Below, one piece after another: positions 22,401 to 32,885 of a stretch of 64,000 bases of DNA (position 1 is its first letter; each line of letters opens with the position of its first letter). The notes below the pieces were generated by a model. It worked only from the letters and a program-made list of their open reading frames with translations. It was not told the origin of the DNA and ran no database searches. This DNA comes from Lunularia cruciata (lineage: Eukaryota > Streptophyta > Marchantiopsida > Lunulariales > Lunulariaceae). A program made the translations under genes and the position numbers. The stretch lies in NCBI GenBank assembly GCA_948567375.1, contig OX419761.1, forward strand, positions 8,992,501 through 9,056,500, given 5' to 3'.

Positions 22401-23215
22401 AGCCCGCCTCCTTCCCGAGTACAAGTCTCCAATCCGACTCTGTCTAGTGAGCCGGATTTCCTCTCTTCCCTTCTTCCTCGGGTCCATCGAGACACTTACT
22501 CTCGATGATTTCTGTCATGAATCCTAGAAAACTTACGTTCCAGTTCCATGCCAGAAAGGTGATCCAAAGTCGGCTCAAGACTTTGATTCTCGCTATCACA
22601 TCTAATCTTCGAATCGCATGATTTCTCACTGCAAATTTGGAGTTCTTCTTCCCTCCTCCTATCTCTTCTGCTTTCCCACTTTCTCTCGATTTCACTCTCG
22701 TGACTTCTCCCTTGCACACTAACACGAGTCCAACTTTATTTCCCTTTCCCCAATCACCTGCAAGATGACTCCTCAACGGCAAAGGAAAATTGCTTGACAT
22801 TTTGTCATTGCAGTTTCAATTTTTATAGAGTTGCACTTCTTTGTTCTTCGTCACTTTGAGTTTTCTACCAAGAAATCACACCTCCGGCATGCACCTGTTA
22901 CTGTCAATCAACCTTTGCGCGTATGAGCTGCCAGTTTTGAAACGGCCCCTTCTTGAATTTCTCGCCCCAACAAAAGGTTGTTAGACTGTCTTCACCTTGG
23001 GTTGAGCTCCCCCCGATCCGGAGACAATTTACTTTGTATTGTATGCTGACATGGCATTTCTGAGTACTTTGCCTTATGACCCGAAGTCATTTTACTTTGG
23101 GTTTCATCTTGAAGACTCTTTTCTTTGCCTTCTTTGGCCATATAGGCGCAATCCAACTTCTCTGTACACTTCTTCTCCTTTATTCCGAAAAAAACAAAAA
23201 AATGTGAGCACCACA
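19444..23215 (-). mobile_element. Solo A LTR (3772 bp)
   Basis: A complete A LTR in minus orientation (TGTGGTGCTCACATTT at 23215 to GGGTTGTCACA at 19444) is flanked by the perfect 5-bp duplication CCACT at 19439-19443 and 23216-23220. No internal A sequence is attached, so it arose by LTR-LTR recombination of a full element. It confirms both LTR ends independently of the 5' and 3' LTRs of A. Confidence 0.95.
20237..22800 (-). pseudogene. LTR-encoded coiled-coil protein, solo LTR copy
   Basis: This is the most complete copy of the LTR reading frame. It starts at 22800 (MSSNFPLPLRSHL). Open segments are 22800-22444, 22380-22030, 21841-21533, 21499-20894 and 20836-20237. The first two hold the globular N-terminal region, including EPINWARCFHERTRQMVW and PPHYIVPFAAHFYPGLN. 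The third is the acidic Ser/Glu stretch. The last two form the coiled coil of about 400 residues (for example REVSYREDLARKSDIARERQ). Compared with the 3' LTR copy, differences are largely conservative (Ile/Val/Leu, Lys/Arg, Glu/Asp), which suggests past selection on protein. The frame ends in DIGSD plus TAG. No known domain recognised. Confidence 0.72.
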
Positions 23216-24326
23216 CCACTCAGTCCATCACCCCCAGCATGTGCTTGAATTGTCTCGATAGGCACAGGGCTCACAAGTGTCCGAGTAGTGATGCCTATCA
23301 AGCGCATCCTACATTACTCTGCCAAGCCAAGACTCACAATCCAGGTCAAACAGTTCAGGTCCATAGCCTGACCTAACACCTAACGCTTGGATGCCTCTGA
23401 CACTGTTAGGACATCGGTAATACCAGTGTGAAAACCCATCGCCCACTATCTCTCATCAGCATTGGGCTCCACCAACTGCTTTAAATGTGAGTCCCAAACA
23501 AGTCTAGGTCCTCCCTCTCAAAAAGCATGAGAGCTTGGGAAACTCATGAGTGTGGGAAATGCAGCTCTAGGCTGTCCAACTAGGTTCACCACTGCCATAG
23601 GTGACCTATCAACCACTACCACTGTCTGAGACTAACGCCCAACATCCAAGATATCATCAACAAGAATGTAGTCCAGTCGCTAAACCCCATCATAAGCACC
23701 TTGTAGAACCTCTCTAGGTAAGAGGTTTGTCTACCAAAGACAAAGATGATGAGCCCGTGATCCCACTCTGGCTGCATCTAATAATACAGCAGGTCCCATC
23801 TAAGAATGGACCTGATGTGTACTCGCTACCACTCTAGTGCAAGAATCACCCATCAAAGGAACGTTCTCCAAAGGTAAGCTGGAGAAACAAACTGATGAAC
23901 CTAGAGATGTCGTAGTGTCCGTAACATCTCCCAAAACACACCAGAATGAGGATCCTAAAGACCCAATCCTCTACCAGCACGCGTATGTCCCTAACATGGC
24001 CATCCAAAAATCACCAAGTGAATAGGCCCATGTCTCTCTAGGTCATGCGCCCCCAGGAAGGAAATGTCTCTTGGTAGGGCCTTCTGGTAACCTCTGATTG
24101 CTGACATTAGTAATAACTCTGGATACCAATAGGCCAAGTGTGCTACATGATGTAGAGAAACTTGCCTAGCAGTCTCATCTCTCTCTACATGCAAGTACCT
24201 TTGTACTCGTATACCCGCTTGTAACACCACAGCTAGTCCGATGCTGATCCCACCAAACAACTCCAATAGGCATATCCCCTCTACTGGATACTCCCAAGCA
24301 ATGAGTGTGGTATCCAGAGGTGTCAA
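23216..24326 (-). pseudogene. E1 cytosine-5 DNA methyltransferase domain
   Basis: Read on the minus strand. Motif I is LLELFGGISIGL (F codon at 24257) and motif II is HVERD (Glu codon at 24185). Motif IV is LVIFGWPC (catalytic Cys codon 23996-23994), followed by TAG where Gln stands in PCQ, then GHTRAGRGLGL. In the shifted frame, ENVP (motif VI, 23868-23857) is followed by LLDAARVGSRAH (motif VIII region, about 23780), AMGFHTGITDV (about 23430) and VLGQAMDLNCLTWI (motif X region, about 23350). The order I-IV-VI-X is not permuted, unlike plant DRM enzymes, and the C-terminal motifs recall DNMT3-type enzymes. The enzyme would transfer methyl from SAM to cytosine C5. One frameshift (23870-23990) and about nine stops inactivate it. 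It lies between protease and RT in one polyprotein. Confidence 0.85.
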
Positions 24327-24416
24327 AGAAATTGCCTCTGGAGGCTCATCCTCACACTCATCTCTTGATGGTACGAAGGCTCCACTCCAAGCCTACTGCA
24401 CCAACTGATCTGCATG

Positions 24417-25117
24417 CTATTGCAATGCCTCCTCTGAACTCCACAATGGAACATCCAAAGTGGAGAGAACAATCCCACTCGTACTCCAAAGCCGAGTGAT
24501 ATCCTTTGGTACTTGAGTATCTTCTGCATGGGCGTTCCCCTCCAACAAGTCACCAGGCCAAGTAACTTCACCACTGAAAGCTAAAACTGATGCTGCCATG
24601 GTCAAGGATTGTAGTGAGCCAAGACTGCCACTACTAAAGCGTACTGGTAGGCAACATACCCATCCTTCACCAGACTGCCAACCAAGTCTATAAGAGGTTG
24701 TCTCCTCCCAATAGTCAACGCTGAAACCCATAGGGTATAACATTGCTCCCCCAACTAGCACATCATATGACTCAGCTATTGTCGCAATAGCCTGAGCCCT
24801 CACCACTGAGCTATCAGTCGGATGACCAGGCTAAACCTGGACAACAAGCTCTCCACGTGTGATGTCTGTGTCAAACCACCACTTAGAGATGTCTGGATTT
24901 GAAATGGACACCTCTCCACATCAATCTTTTGTAACTCCAGACCAACAATTGCAGCCTTCCCCAACATAAGGGGCTGCACACCATAGTCTATCAAGACTCT
25001 TTGTGGTGTATAGACCTTCCTTGAAGGTCCCACCAAATGAAAAATCCCCCTCTGGTTATCCAATAGGACAACACCAAGTGTAAACCGTGCTTTCTCAAAG
25101 GCCGGTCTAGTTGGCAA
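24417..25117 (-). pseudogene. E1 protease region
   Basis: The frame at 25117-24800 holds a retropepsin: VLIDYGVQPLMLGKAAIVGL corresponds to VLLDSGAQPLMLGKAAVVGL in E2, so the catalytic Asp is kept but Ser-Gly-Ala is damaged. A second open part (24806-24417, shifted by an indel near 24810) covers the protease C-terminal part, including AESYDVLVGGAMLYPMGF, and a linker that leads into the methyltransferase. Polyprotein cleavage is the expected role. Stops and frameshifts make it non-functional. Confidence 0.75.
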
Positions 25118-25137
25118 CTCCTCCAGTCTAGCCGCTG

Positions 25138-27249
25138 CTACCTCCCATGCTCCCCAACCAAGTCAGCTCCACTACCAACCACCTCTGCTCTAGCAGAAGG
25201 AATTGCACCATCCCTACTCTTGCACAACGTGGCAACCAATCGGAATACTGGGGCTAGGTCAACTCCCAATGTAAACATGTCATTGGCTGAAAACAAAGGA
25301 TGCCGCATAATCAGTTGAGCCATCCCCAACATCATGCTAGACTTAGTTTGTGTAGTAATAGGTGGTTGACTAGTAGGTAGTCTATTATGTGCTCCATCAC
25401 CACCTACCATGCCTGCACTGGGACGTCTAGGAACCATGGATGTCATCTGTAATGCCTCAGATAGTGTGAAAGACTGGGGAAGTCTGACCTGTCTCTCAAC
25501 CTCTCCTCTCTATGGGTCCAACTCCATTGATGCTTCTCTAGGCTCTGGAGCACGTAATGCACTCCTAGTCACTGCTGCAGATGCATCCACCTGTGCTACT
25601 CCACACATGAAGTCCAAAGCATCTCTATCACCAGCATATGAGGTGGAAGCCTCAGCACCCAAATCTGATCTCCTCTGAGCAATAGCCATACTAGCCAACC
25701 TCTACTCCAACTGCTCAATCCAAGTAGCCATAGTTGTGTCAAAAGTAAAGGCCGGTACTGCACTCCTACTAGGTGTAGATCCTCTACCACCACCTCTACC
25801 ACCTTGTCCTCCATGAACTGGAGCTCCTCTACTACCAGCCATAGCAGCCCTACCACTCCGTGATTCCGAGTGTAGGTCAAAACACCGGTCACTAGTGTGA
25901 CCAAATCTATGGCAGTGCTCACACTGCCTCTGTGCTGGTTGTGATGCACTAGAGGTATTAGGTCCGCTGCCTTGAGTACACTCTCTCCTATGGTGAGGTC
26001 CACCACAAGTCCAACAAGCAACACCACCACTCACTGGCTGCTGCTGACTCAAAAATGAGGGTAAGGGTCTAACTCCACTAGGCCCTCCACTCGCTCCATA
26101 AGATATGGGTTGTCCACCTTGTCCTTGAAAACCAACTGGACGTGGTGCACTCTGCTGCACTCTAGAAGAAGTCACACCCGCAAATGAGGTTTCCCTACCA
26201 AATCCAAATGTCACCACTCTCTCCTCCACCATGTTGAGCTCAATACGCTCAACCAAACCAAAGACTACTGCCAAAGTGGGCAAAGTAGCCTACAACAATG
26301 TAGCATCACAAACTCTACATTGTAACTCCCTGTCCAGTATCCCATACCAAAATTGGACTACCTGTCCCTCAGTAACTCTCTGAGTGAAACTGATCAGCCG
26401 CCTCATGCAAGTGTATGCCTCACGTAGGCTCTCTCTAGCCTTCCACTGGAACTCCTGCAAGCTCCTCAGCTTGTCAATCCGTACTCCCTGGTAGTTCTGC
26501 CTCAAACACAAGAAGAACTCCACCATGGGGTTAAACCCTGGTACCACACCACCTCTTGCAGCGGTACCTCCACTCGTAGTAGCACTATCTCTAGCTAGTG
26601 CACCTCCACTAGCTCCACCAACACTACTCGAGCTAGAACTCGTAGGTACAACCAATCTACTCCTGGCCACCAAGCTTGAAGTGATGGAGACATAGTGTGG
26701 AGACCAATACTATCTCCATAACTCAATCTCCTCCAAATGAGCTCTCCTGAACTCATGGTAGTCATCCATCGGCGGACCCTCCAAGTGCTGAAACAACCCC
26801 TTCCATGCCATGAAGGGTGTGAACAAAGTTGGGTTCCGCATCTGCTGCATATCACACCAACTATCAAACTCCTGGATGAAGTCATCCAACTCAATGGTAC
26901 CCATTGTACTAGAGTAACACCTAGGGCCTTTGGAGGCCTCATAAATCTTGTCCATGTCCCACAACAATGGTGCGGATACACCAAGTGCACTCTCAACTGA
27001 ATCAGTTCTTGTGTCAAACTCCAACTCAGAGTCAATCTCTTCCTTCACTGGGATCTGAGATACAGGCTGATACCGAGCACCACTCCGAGTAAACCCATTG
27101 CGTGCTGTAGGGCTAACTCCTCTAGAATCCCCAAAGAACTCCACTGTGACCAAGTAACTACAACAGCAAACCCAAACCACCAACTGCAACCGCAAGTTGC
27201 AACCGCAAGTGCTCCACCAAGTGCCAACACCACCACGTGCCAACACCAA
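25138..27249 (-). pseudogene. E1 gag
   Basis: One frame with scattered stops (after 26710, 26290, 25702, 25510 and at 25138) is collinear with E2 gag. It holds the conserved capsid-like part (NPTLFTPFMAWKGLFQHLEG; SLREAYTCMRRLISFTQ), then a Gly/Ser/Gln-rich region and two zinc knuckles (CWTCGGPHHRREC with unusual spacing and CEHCHRFGHTSDRC, canonical). An RGG-like Gly/Arg-rich patch and a long low-complexity tail lead to the protease. The start codon is uncertain. I used the first ATG of the open frame, but the homologous frame in E2 could start at 61094. Confidence 0.78.
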
Positions 27250-27562
27250 CTAAGCACCACCCACTAATGTAACTCTAACCGAGATAACTACACTAGGGGA
27301 AAGGGCAACCTATAACCTGCCATCATAACATGCACTCTCATGGTCTGCAGGTCATCACTTCTTGCCTCACCGGAGACAAACAAAGGTAGTCTGACAGGTC
27401 ATCACTCCAGCCTCACCACCGAGAGCACACCAGAGCACCAATGCTCAAAAGTCAGGGCACCTCACACAAACGTGGTGCACAGACAGGAAGTAGAGAATGG
27501 AGGAGATCCAATCACAAGAAATCTAAACGAAAACCCTCTATCTCATAACACAACACGAGATT

Positions 27563-27575
27563 GACTCTGCCACCA
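27563..27575 (-). other. E1 primer-binding site (degenerate tRNA-iMet)
   Basis: TGGTGGCAGAGTC on the minus strand resembles the initiator-Met PBS TGGTATCAGAGCC with three differences. It starts two bases after the LTR end. The same form in E2 (60731-60743) shows that it is the family's own version, not decay. Confidence 0.55.
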
Positions 27576-27577
27576 TT

Positions 27578-28926
27578 TGGCATTTGACATAAAAGAAGTT
27601 TGTATCTAGGTCCTAAGCTACCAGGATCACTAAGAATGGGATCAAACTGCCTCTCCTAGCCAAAGCTACATGTGTATAGATAACAGTGGCACAGTCACTA
27701 TGATAACAAGTGAGGGTGGACCAGTTGGCTAGGGCACCAGTCTAGGAACAATAGATCTAGGGGTCAAACCCTATTGTGCACAATCTAGTAGGAAAGGCAG
27801 ATTTTGCCAACCAATGACCAAGATCTTCTCTAAACTAGCTAGCCTCACGCCAGCAAGCTGGCTTGCTGGCCCTTCTAGGCCTTCGTAGCCTCTCATAGCC
27901 CATAGCCCTATGCCTCAAAGCCTCGAAACGCCCAAATGAGGCCTTTCTTGTTGCCACTTCAAACCTCCTCCAAAATTGGTGAAACTTCTCCAAATCTGCA
28001 AAAGTCCTCCAAACTAGCAAAAGTCCTCCAAATCTGGCCAAAATCTGACTTAAATCCCAACCAAAATCTGACATAAACCCTAAAGTTAGTTGTTCGTCAT
28101 ATCCCCTACTAACTTTCCACTCGAGCCAAATTGATAACACGGGTTTTTCCAAATCACAAATTCATGAGAAGAGCTTCCCAACTCCACCTTCAATTTGACC
28201 TTCAGAGCCCAACTCACAACAAATTGGTCTTGCATTCACCTCCTGAGCTCAAAATCACAACCACTGCTCGAAATTTGCTCCTCCTTTGCTCAAAATTTGG
28301 CCAGCGCTTCCGCACACCATCTGCCTAACTACCAAATCTGCATCAATTGAACAAGCTTTTGCACACTAGGGAAACATTGAACTTGAATCAAGCTACCAAC
28401 GATCCACCGAGCTTGGAGATACCACCAACACTCAAAGTTCTTGCACTTGATTTCCCCCTGACTTCACTTCTCTAATGTAATCAGATTGCTTACCACTCTC
28501 AACTCAACTCAACTCATCTCAGTACTTGATTTGTCACTTTATAAACTGCCAACAATTGGGCACTGATTACAATCAAGCCACACCCACTCAAGCATAGAGA
28601 ATCCAGGTGACGCTTGCCGGCCTCTATCCACCATAGCTAGGAACTCAAAGACTCAACATCAGAGAAGTGAGCTCAATGGAGCTCACTTCAAAACTATACC
28701 CCCTGGACTCGAGCTAGTTCTGAAACCCTAATGGTCCCACTGACGGCACATTTGACGGTGCAAATGGTGCAAAGTGACGGTGGGCTCCACCGTGAAGTCA
28801 GTACCCCAAACATGAAATGTGACCATTGGAAAGTAGTCTCTGAGAAACTACTGAAATAACTCTAACTACTATCACTGGAACTCTAGTGTCCAAGCATCTA
28901 GATGCGGCACTACAAATGACGTGACA
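27578..28926 (-). repeat. E1 5' LTR (1349 bp)
   Basis: It is collinear with E2's LTR (59352-60728). The start TGTCACG at 28926 and the end AAATGCCA at 27578 are set by that alignment. E2 has many CG pairs where E1 has TG or CA (for example E2 59450-59474 against E1 28802-28832), the mark of methylated-cytosine deamination. Confidence 0.85.
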
Positions 28927-31900
28927 ACCCTCTGTTGATCGGAAGACCCTAGTTGTAGTGCCCAAGTTGTGGTGGATTGGCATCAGCAAAAGTTACGATT
29001 CAAGGATATTTCATCCAAAGATCAGAAGTTGGTGACTATGAGTTGGACAAAAGTTCCCCATCTTGGGGAAACGAGTTCTTCAGAAGAGGAGGACAAATCC
29101 AAAGACTCATCGTCTTCGTCCTCAGACAAATCCAAAGACGAAGTCCAAGTTAACTACTTGGAATGCCATGAGGTGGATGTTGAAGACAAAGATCCATATG
29201 ACCTCGCCTCGGGTGACCCTGACTTGGAGGAAGAGGGTTTGATGGCAGCTTGCCTCAGGTTAAGCCGAGTAAACCATGTTGAAGGAGTCATCAACCCGGA
29301 TGACTGTCAAGATGTTGTCTTGACTAAAGGAAAAAAATTTTAAATTTTGAAGACAGTCACTTTGGAGGAGTTGGCAAGATATAGTGCCATGTTCATAGAA
29401 TTCCTGGATGTATTCACCTAGTCTATTGATCAAATGCCGGGTATTCCACAAGAATTTGGAGAACACCGGATTGATCTCGTTGAAGGTGCGGTTTTGGTTC
29501 GGTAGAGACAATACCGCCTGAACCCAAAGTACTCGCTTTTGGTGAAAGATGAAATCGACAAGTACTTAGGGGCTGGAATCATCTTCCCTGTCTTAAGCAG
29601 TGAATGGGTCTCCCTCATTGTCATTGTCCTAAAGAAGAAAATAGGGAAGATCTGAGTGTGCCAAGACTTCCGTAAGTTGAATGCAGTCACAAGGAAGGAT
29701 CATCATCCCTTGCCTTTTACCGATACAATTCTAGATCAAGTAGCTGGTCACCCTTGTTATAGCTTTCTTGATGGATTTTCAAGGTACAATCAAGTATCCA
29801 TTTGAGAAGAGGACAAGGATAAAACCACATTCACGACCAATTGGGACACTTTTGCTTACAATCAAATGCCCTTTGGGTTGTGCAATGCTCTCGCTACTTT
29901 CAAGCGGATGATGAATTCAATCTTTAAAGATTTCCTACGCAAATTTGTAGAAGTCTTCATTGATGATTTTTGTGTGTTTGGGCAAAGAGATACATTTGGA
30001 TTACCTTTGCCAAACTTTTGAAAGGTGTCATTTTGCCGGCTTGTCATTACATCCGGAGAAATGCTTCTTTGCAATGAACGAGGGAATTCTTCTGGGGCAT
30101 CGGGTGTCAAGCCGAGGTATTGAAGTCAATGTCGAGAAGGTTAAAGTAATTGCAGCTTTGGAATCCCCAAAGAACATCCGGAAGCTAAGAGCCTTCTTGG
30201 GACATGTCGGATACTATAGACGCTTTGTGTCAAATTATGCGGTGCTTGCTGCACCCCTTACAAAGCTTTTGAAGAAATCCAAAGACTATCTATGGGAAGC
30301 AAATCAAAAAGAAGCTTTCCAAGTGTTGAAGAAGAAGCTGGTTGAAGCACCAATTATGAGGGCCCCAAATTGGGACGTCCTTTTTCATGTATATGTGGAC
30401 ACTTCATCCATGGCCATTTGTGTCATCTTAAGTCAAAAGGACAAGAAGAAGAAGGACTACCCGGTGTATTATGCCAGCCGACAACTTTCAGTTCCTGAAA
30501 AGAACTATTCAACAACTGAAAGAGAAGCACTTGGAATGGTGTATGCCTGCAAGAAATTTTGCCACTACCTGCTGGGATATGAGTTTGTCGTCTATGTTGA
30601 CCACTACGCATTGCAACATTTGGTCAAGAAGGCAGATTTGTCCGGGCAAATTGCAAGTTGGATCTTGTTGTTACAAGAATTCACATATATTGTACAAGTA
30701 AGGAAAGGAGCTTTGCATTCAAATTTGGACTTCTTGTCTAGGTTAGAAACTCAAGACCAGGAGTGGGAAATTGACAATCGGTTCCTTGACAAAGAGTTAT
30801 ATCAATTAACAACAATGCAAAGTATGAGGTATGCAGTATAATATCATTATTTGCATACTCTATTGTCCTAAAGGGATGGACCCATAGTAGAGGGCAGTTT
30901 TTCTTAGGAAAATGGGGCCGTACTAGCTCAAACACAATATTCTATTCAAGATGGGCAAAGACAAAGTACTTTGGTGATGCTTGGAGTCATACAAAGTAGG
31001 AAGAGTGATTGAATCTTTCCACTTCAAAGCATTGGGAGGACACTATGCTCTAAAGAATACTGTAAAGAAGATTCTTTTGGCGGGGAATTGGTGGCCTACA
31101 ATGTACAAAGACACGCATGCTCACATCCAAAGCTGTGATGCTTGTCAAAGAACGGCGAAGCCAATGGCTACTTCTCAATGGCCTTTGAGACCAATTTTGC
31201 CTTTGGCACCATTTGAGAAATGGGGAATTGATTTGAATTGTCCCATTCAACTAGTGACCCAAGTCACAAGAAAGCAATACATTTTGGTTTGCACTGACTA
31301 TGCTACTAAGATGGTTGAAGCTAAAGCAACTTGCAAAGATGATGCCGAAACAATGGCGGAATTTTTCTTTCAAAACTTCATCTCCTAATATGGGTGTCCT
31401 CTAGAATTGGTCAGTGATCGAGGGACACATTTTTTGAACTCTGTAATGGAGGCGTCAACCAAGTACTTTCAGATTAAACATTGGAAGACAACTCCTTATA
31501 ACCCAAAAGCAAATGGCTTAACGGAAAAGGTGAATGTGTTACTTTGCAAAATTTTGAATAAGGTGACTGTCAATTATGCTTATGACTGGGATACAAAATA
31601 ACCAGTTGCATTGTGGGCATATCAAACGATAGAAAAGATTACAACCAAAAAAACTCCCTACTTCTTGACATATGGCTTGCATCCCATACTACCATTTGAA
31701 TTTGAAGTACTGACATATCGGATTCTTTGCAAAGAACGATTGTCAAAGGAAGAAAGCTAGGATCTTTGGATCCATCAACTAATGTAGTTAGAAGAGAAAA
31801 GAGATTATGCAATGCAAACCACAAAGGAAGTACAAGCGTAGAGGAAAGTCAGGCACGATAAGCATATCAAGCCTATGGCTGTGCGCAAAGGAGATTTGGT

Positions 31901-32056
31901 TTTGTTATATGACAATTGCCAAATATTTTTTCCAGGCAAGTTGCATTTGAGATGGATCGGGCCCTTTTGAGTTCTTCGTCTTTATGAAAATGGGTCCATG
32001 TAGCTTGTAGACATGGAGGGCAATCCTTTTGCCACTCCAGTAAATGGGTGGTGCAT
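28927..32056 (+). pseudogene. A pol: protease end, RT, RNase H, integrase
   Basis: It begins with the protease end LLIGRP (28933-28950), then a Ser/Asp/Glu-rich linker (about 29065-29230). RT follows with IVIVLKKK, NAVTRKDHHPLPF, MPFGLCNALATF and the catalytic FIDDFCVFG (Asp codons 29962 and 29965). A frameshift at about 29995 follows, then FLGHVGYYRRFV. RNase H has VDTSSMAICVILSQ and VDHYALQHLV. Integrase after another frameshift (30841-30981) has HFKALGGH...CDACQ, WGIDLN, SDRGTHF and GLTEKVN, the D-D-E set. Its C-terminal WIGPF is at about 31960, followed by stops. There is no chromodomain. The enzyme set is complete in layout but carries at least ten stops. The solo F LTR interrupts its last codons at 32057. 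Confidence 0.87.
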
Positions 32057-32793
32057 TGTAATACTCCGAGGACAAGAGAAGAGAGAAAACACAGATTGCA
32101 CACTCAAACATTCGATGCCCCAAGGGAGCACCTTCTCTTTATTATATAGACAAAGAGGATCTCCTCCAAGGAAGCTCCACCATAGGATTAGGGACACAGA
32201 TAGGTGACATGTCAGCAAGCTCCACCCTTGGATTACTTACTTGGATGGGTGATCTGTCTGGTCTAGGTCCTATCTGGTTGGTCAAACAAGCTTTGACCGG
32301 AGGGAATCTTTTAGGGAATCTTCTTGTAGGAATCTCGGAATCACGTCAGTAAGGTACCGTTGGAAAGCTCTCGACGAGACAAAGCAGGGGGGAGGGAAGG
32401 CCAATCTTTCCTCCATTGGGGGGGAATCTGCTCATTTTCAAGGCCTAATTCATCCGTTTAGGCCTCCAAAATTGCCTTCAAAGATTTCAGGCATTTTTTG
32501 GTCCCTACTCTATTAGTAGAAGTCCCCTTTTGGTGATACCTCTTTCTGATCTGTTTAGTCCATCATGTGTAACATCCTTCCAGATGGTACCAAACCAATT
32601 CTCACCTTTAAATCATATGTCTAGCTATTCGTTCTAAGGTTCTCAAGTCTATTTGGTTTTTGCCCTATTAGTAGAAGTACTCTTTTGGTGATACTTCTAT
32701 CTGATCTAATTTGACCATCATGTATCACATCATTCTAGAAGTTACCAAACCGAATTTCACATCTAAATCATATGGCTAACCCTTGGTTTTACA
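32057..32793 (-). mobile_element. Solo F LTR (737 bp)
   Basis: On the minus strand it runs from TGTAAAACCAAGGG (32793) to CTCGGAGTATTACA (32057). It is flanked by the perfect duplication TGCAT (32052-32056 and 32794-32798). It gives the full length and true end of the F LTR, both lost in element F itself. It lies between A's integrase and A's polypurine tract. Confidence 0.95.
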
Positions 32794-32869
32794 TGCATTT
32801 GGAGATATTGGACCATAGACTCGAAAGTCTCTAAGACACCCAAGAGCTAGGTTCGCGGGGACGCTCACA

Positions 32870-32885
32870 TTTGAGGGAGGGGGTA
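32870..32885 (+). other. A polypurine tract
   Basis: TTTGAGGGAGGGGGTA lies immediately before the 3' LTR. It is the plus-strand primer site for reverse transcription. The segment 32799-32869 before it is A's 3' untranslated part, with nothing else seen. Confidence 0.8.

Larger units (their letters stand above)
15756..28926 (-). mobile_element. Element E1: Ty3/gypsy with DNA methyltransferase and PHD finger
   Basis: On the minus strand the 5' LTR starts at 28926 (TGTCACGTCATTTG) and ends at 27578. A degenerate initiator-Met PBS follows, then gag, protease, a C5-methyltransferase domain, RT, RNase H, integrase and a PHD finger, and about 72 bp of the 3' LTR (15756-15827). The bulk of the 3' LTR was lost in a deletion that joined E1 to F. 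A solo A LTR (19444-23215) is inserted between methyltransferase and RT. The right flank is ACCCT in A's protease, and no partner survives. A second copy, E2, starts at 59352. E1 has many CG-to-TG/CA changes relative to E2. Confidence 0.88.

Noticed and set aside
24305-24499. Host DNA methyltransferase gene fragment unrelated to E1
   Set aside because: The methyltransferase lies in the same strand and order as E1 protease and RT, and reading is nearly continuous from the protease linker into motif I. There are no separate boundaries, introns or target duplications other than those of the solo A LTR.
28969-29343. Separate host gene (acidic, Ser-rich 124-codon ORF)
   Set aside because: It runs from the protease end LLIGRP into RT of element A in the same direction, and is the gag-pol linker of A.
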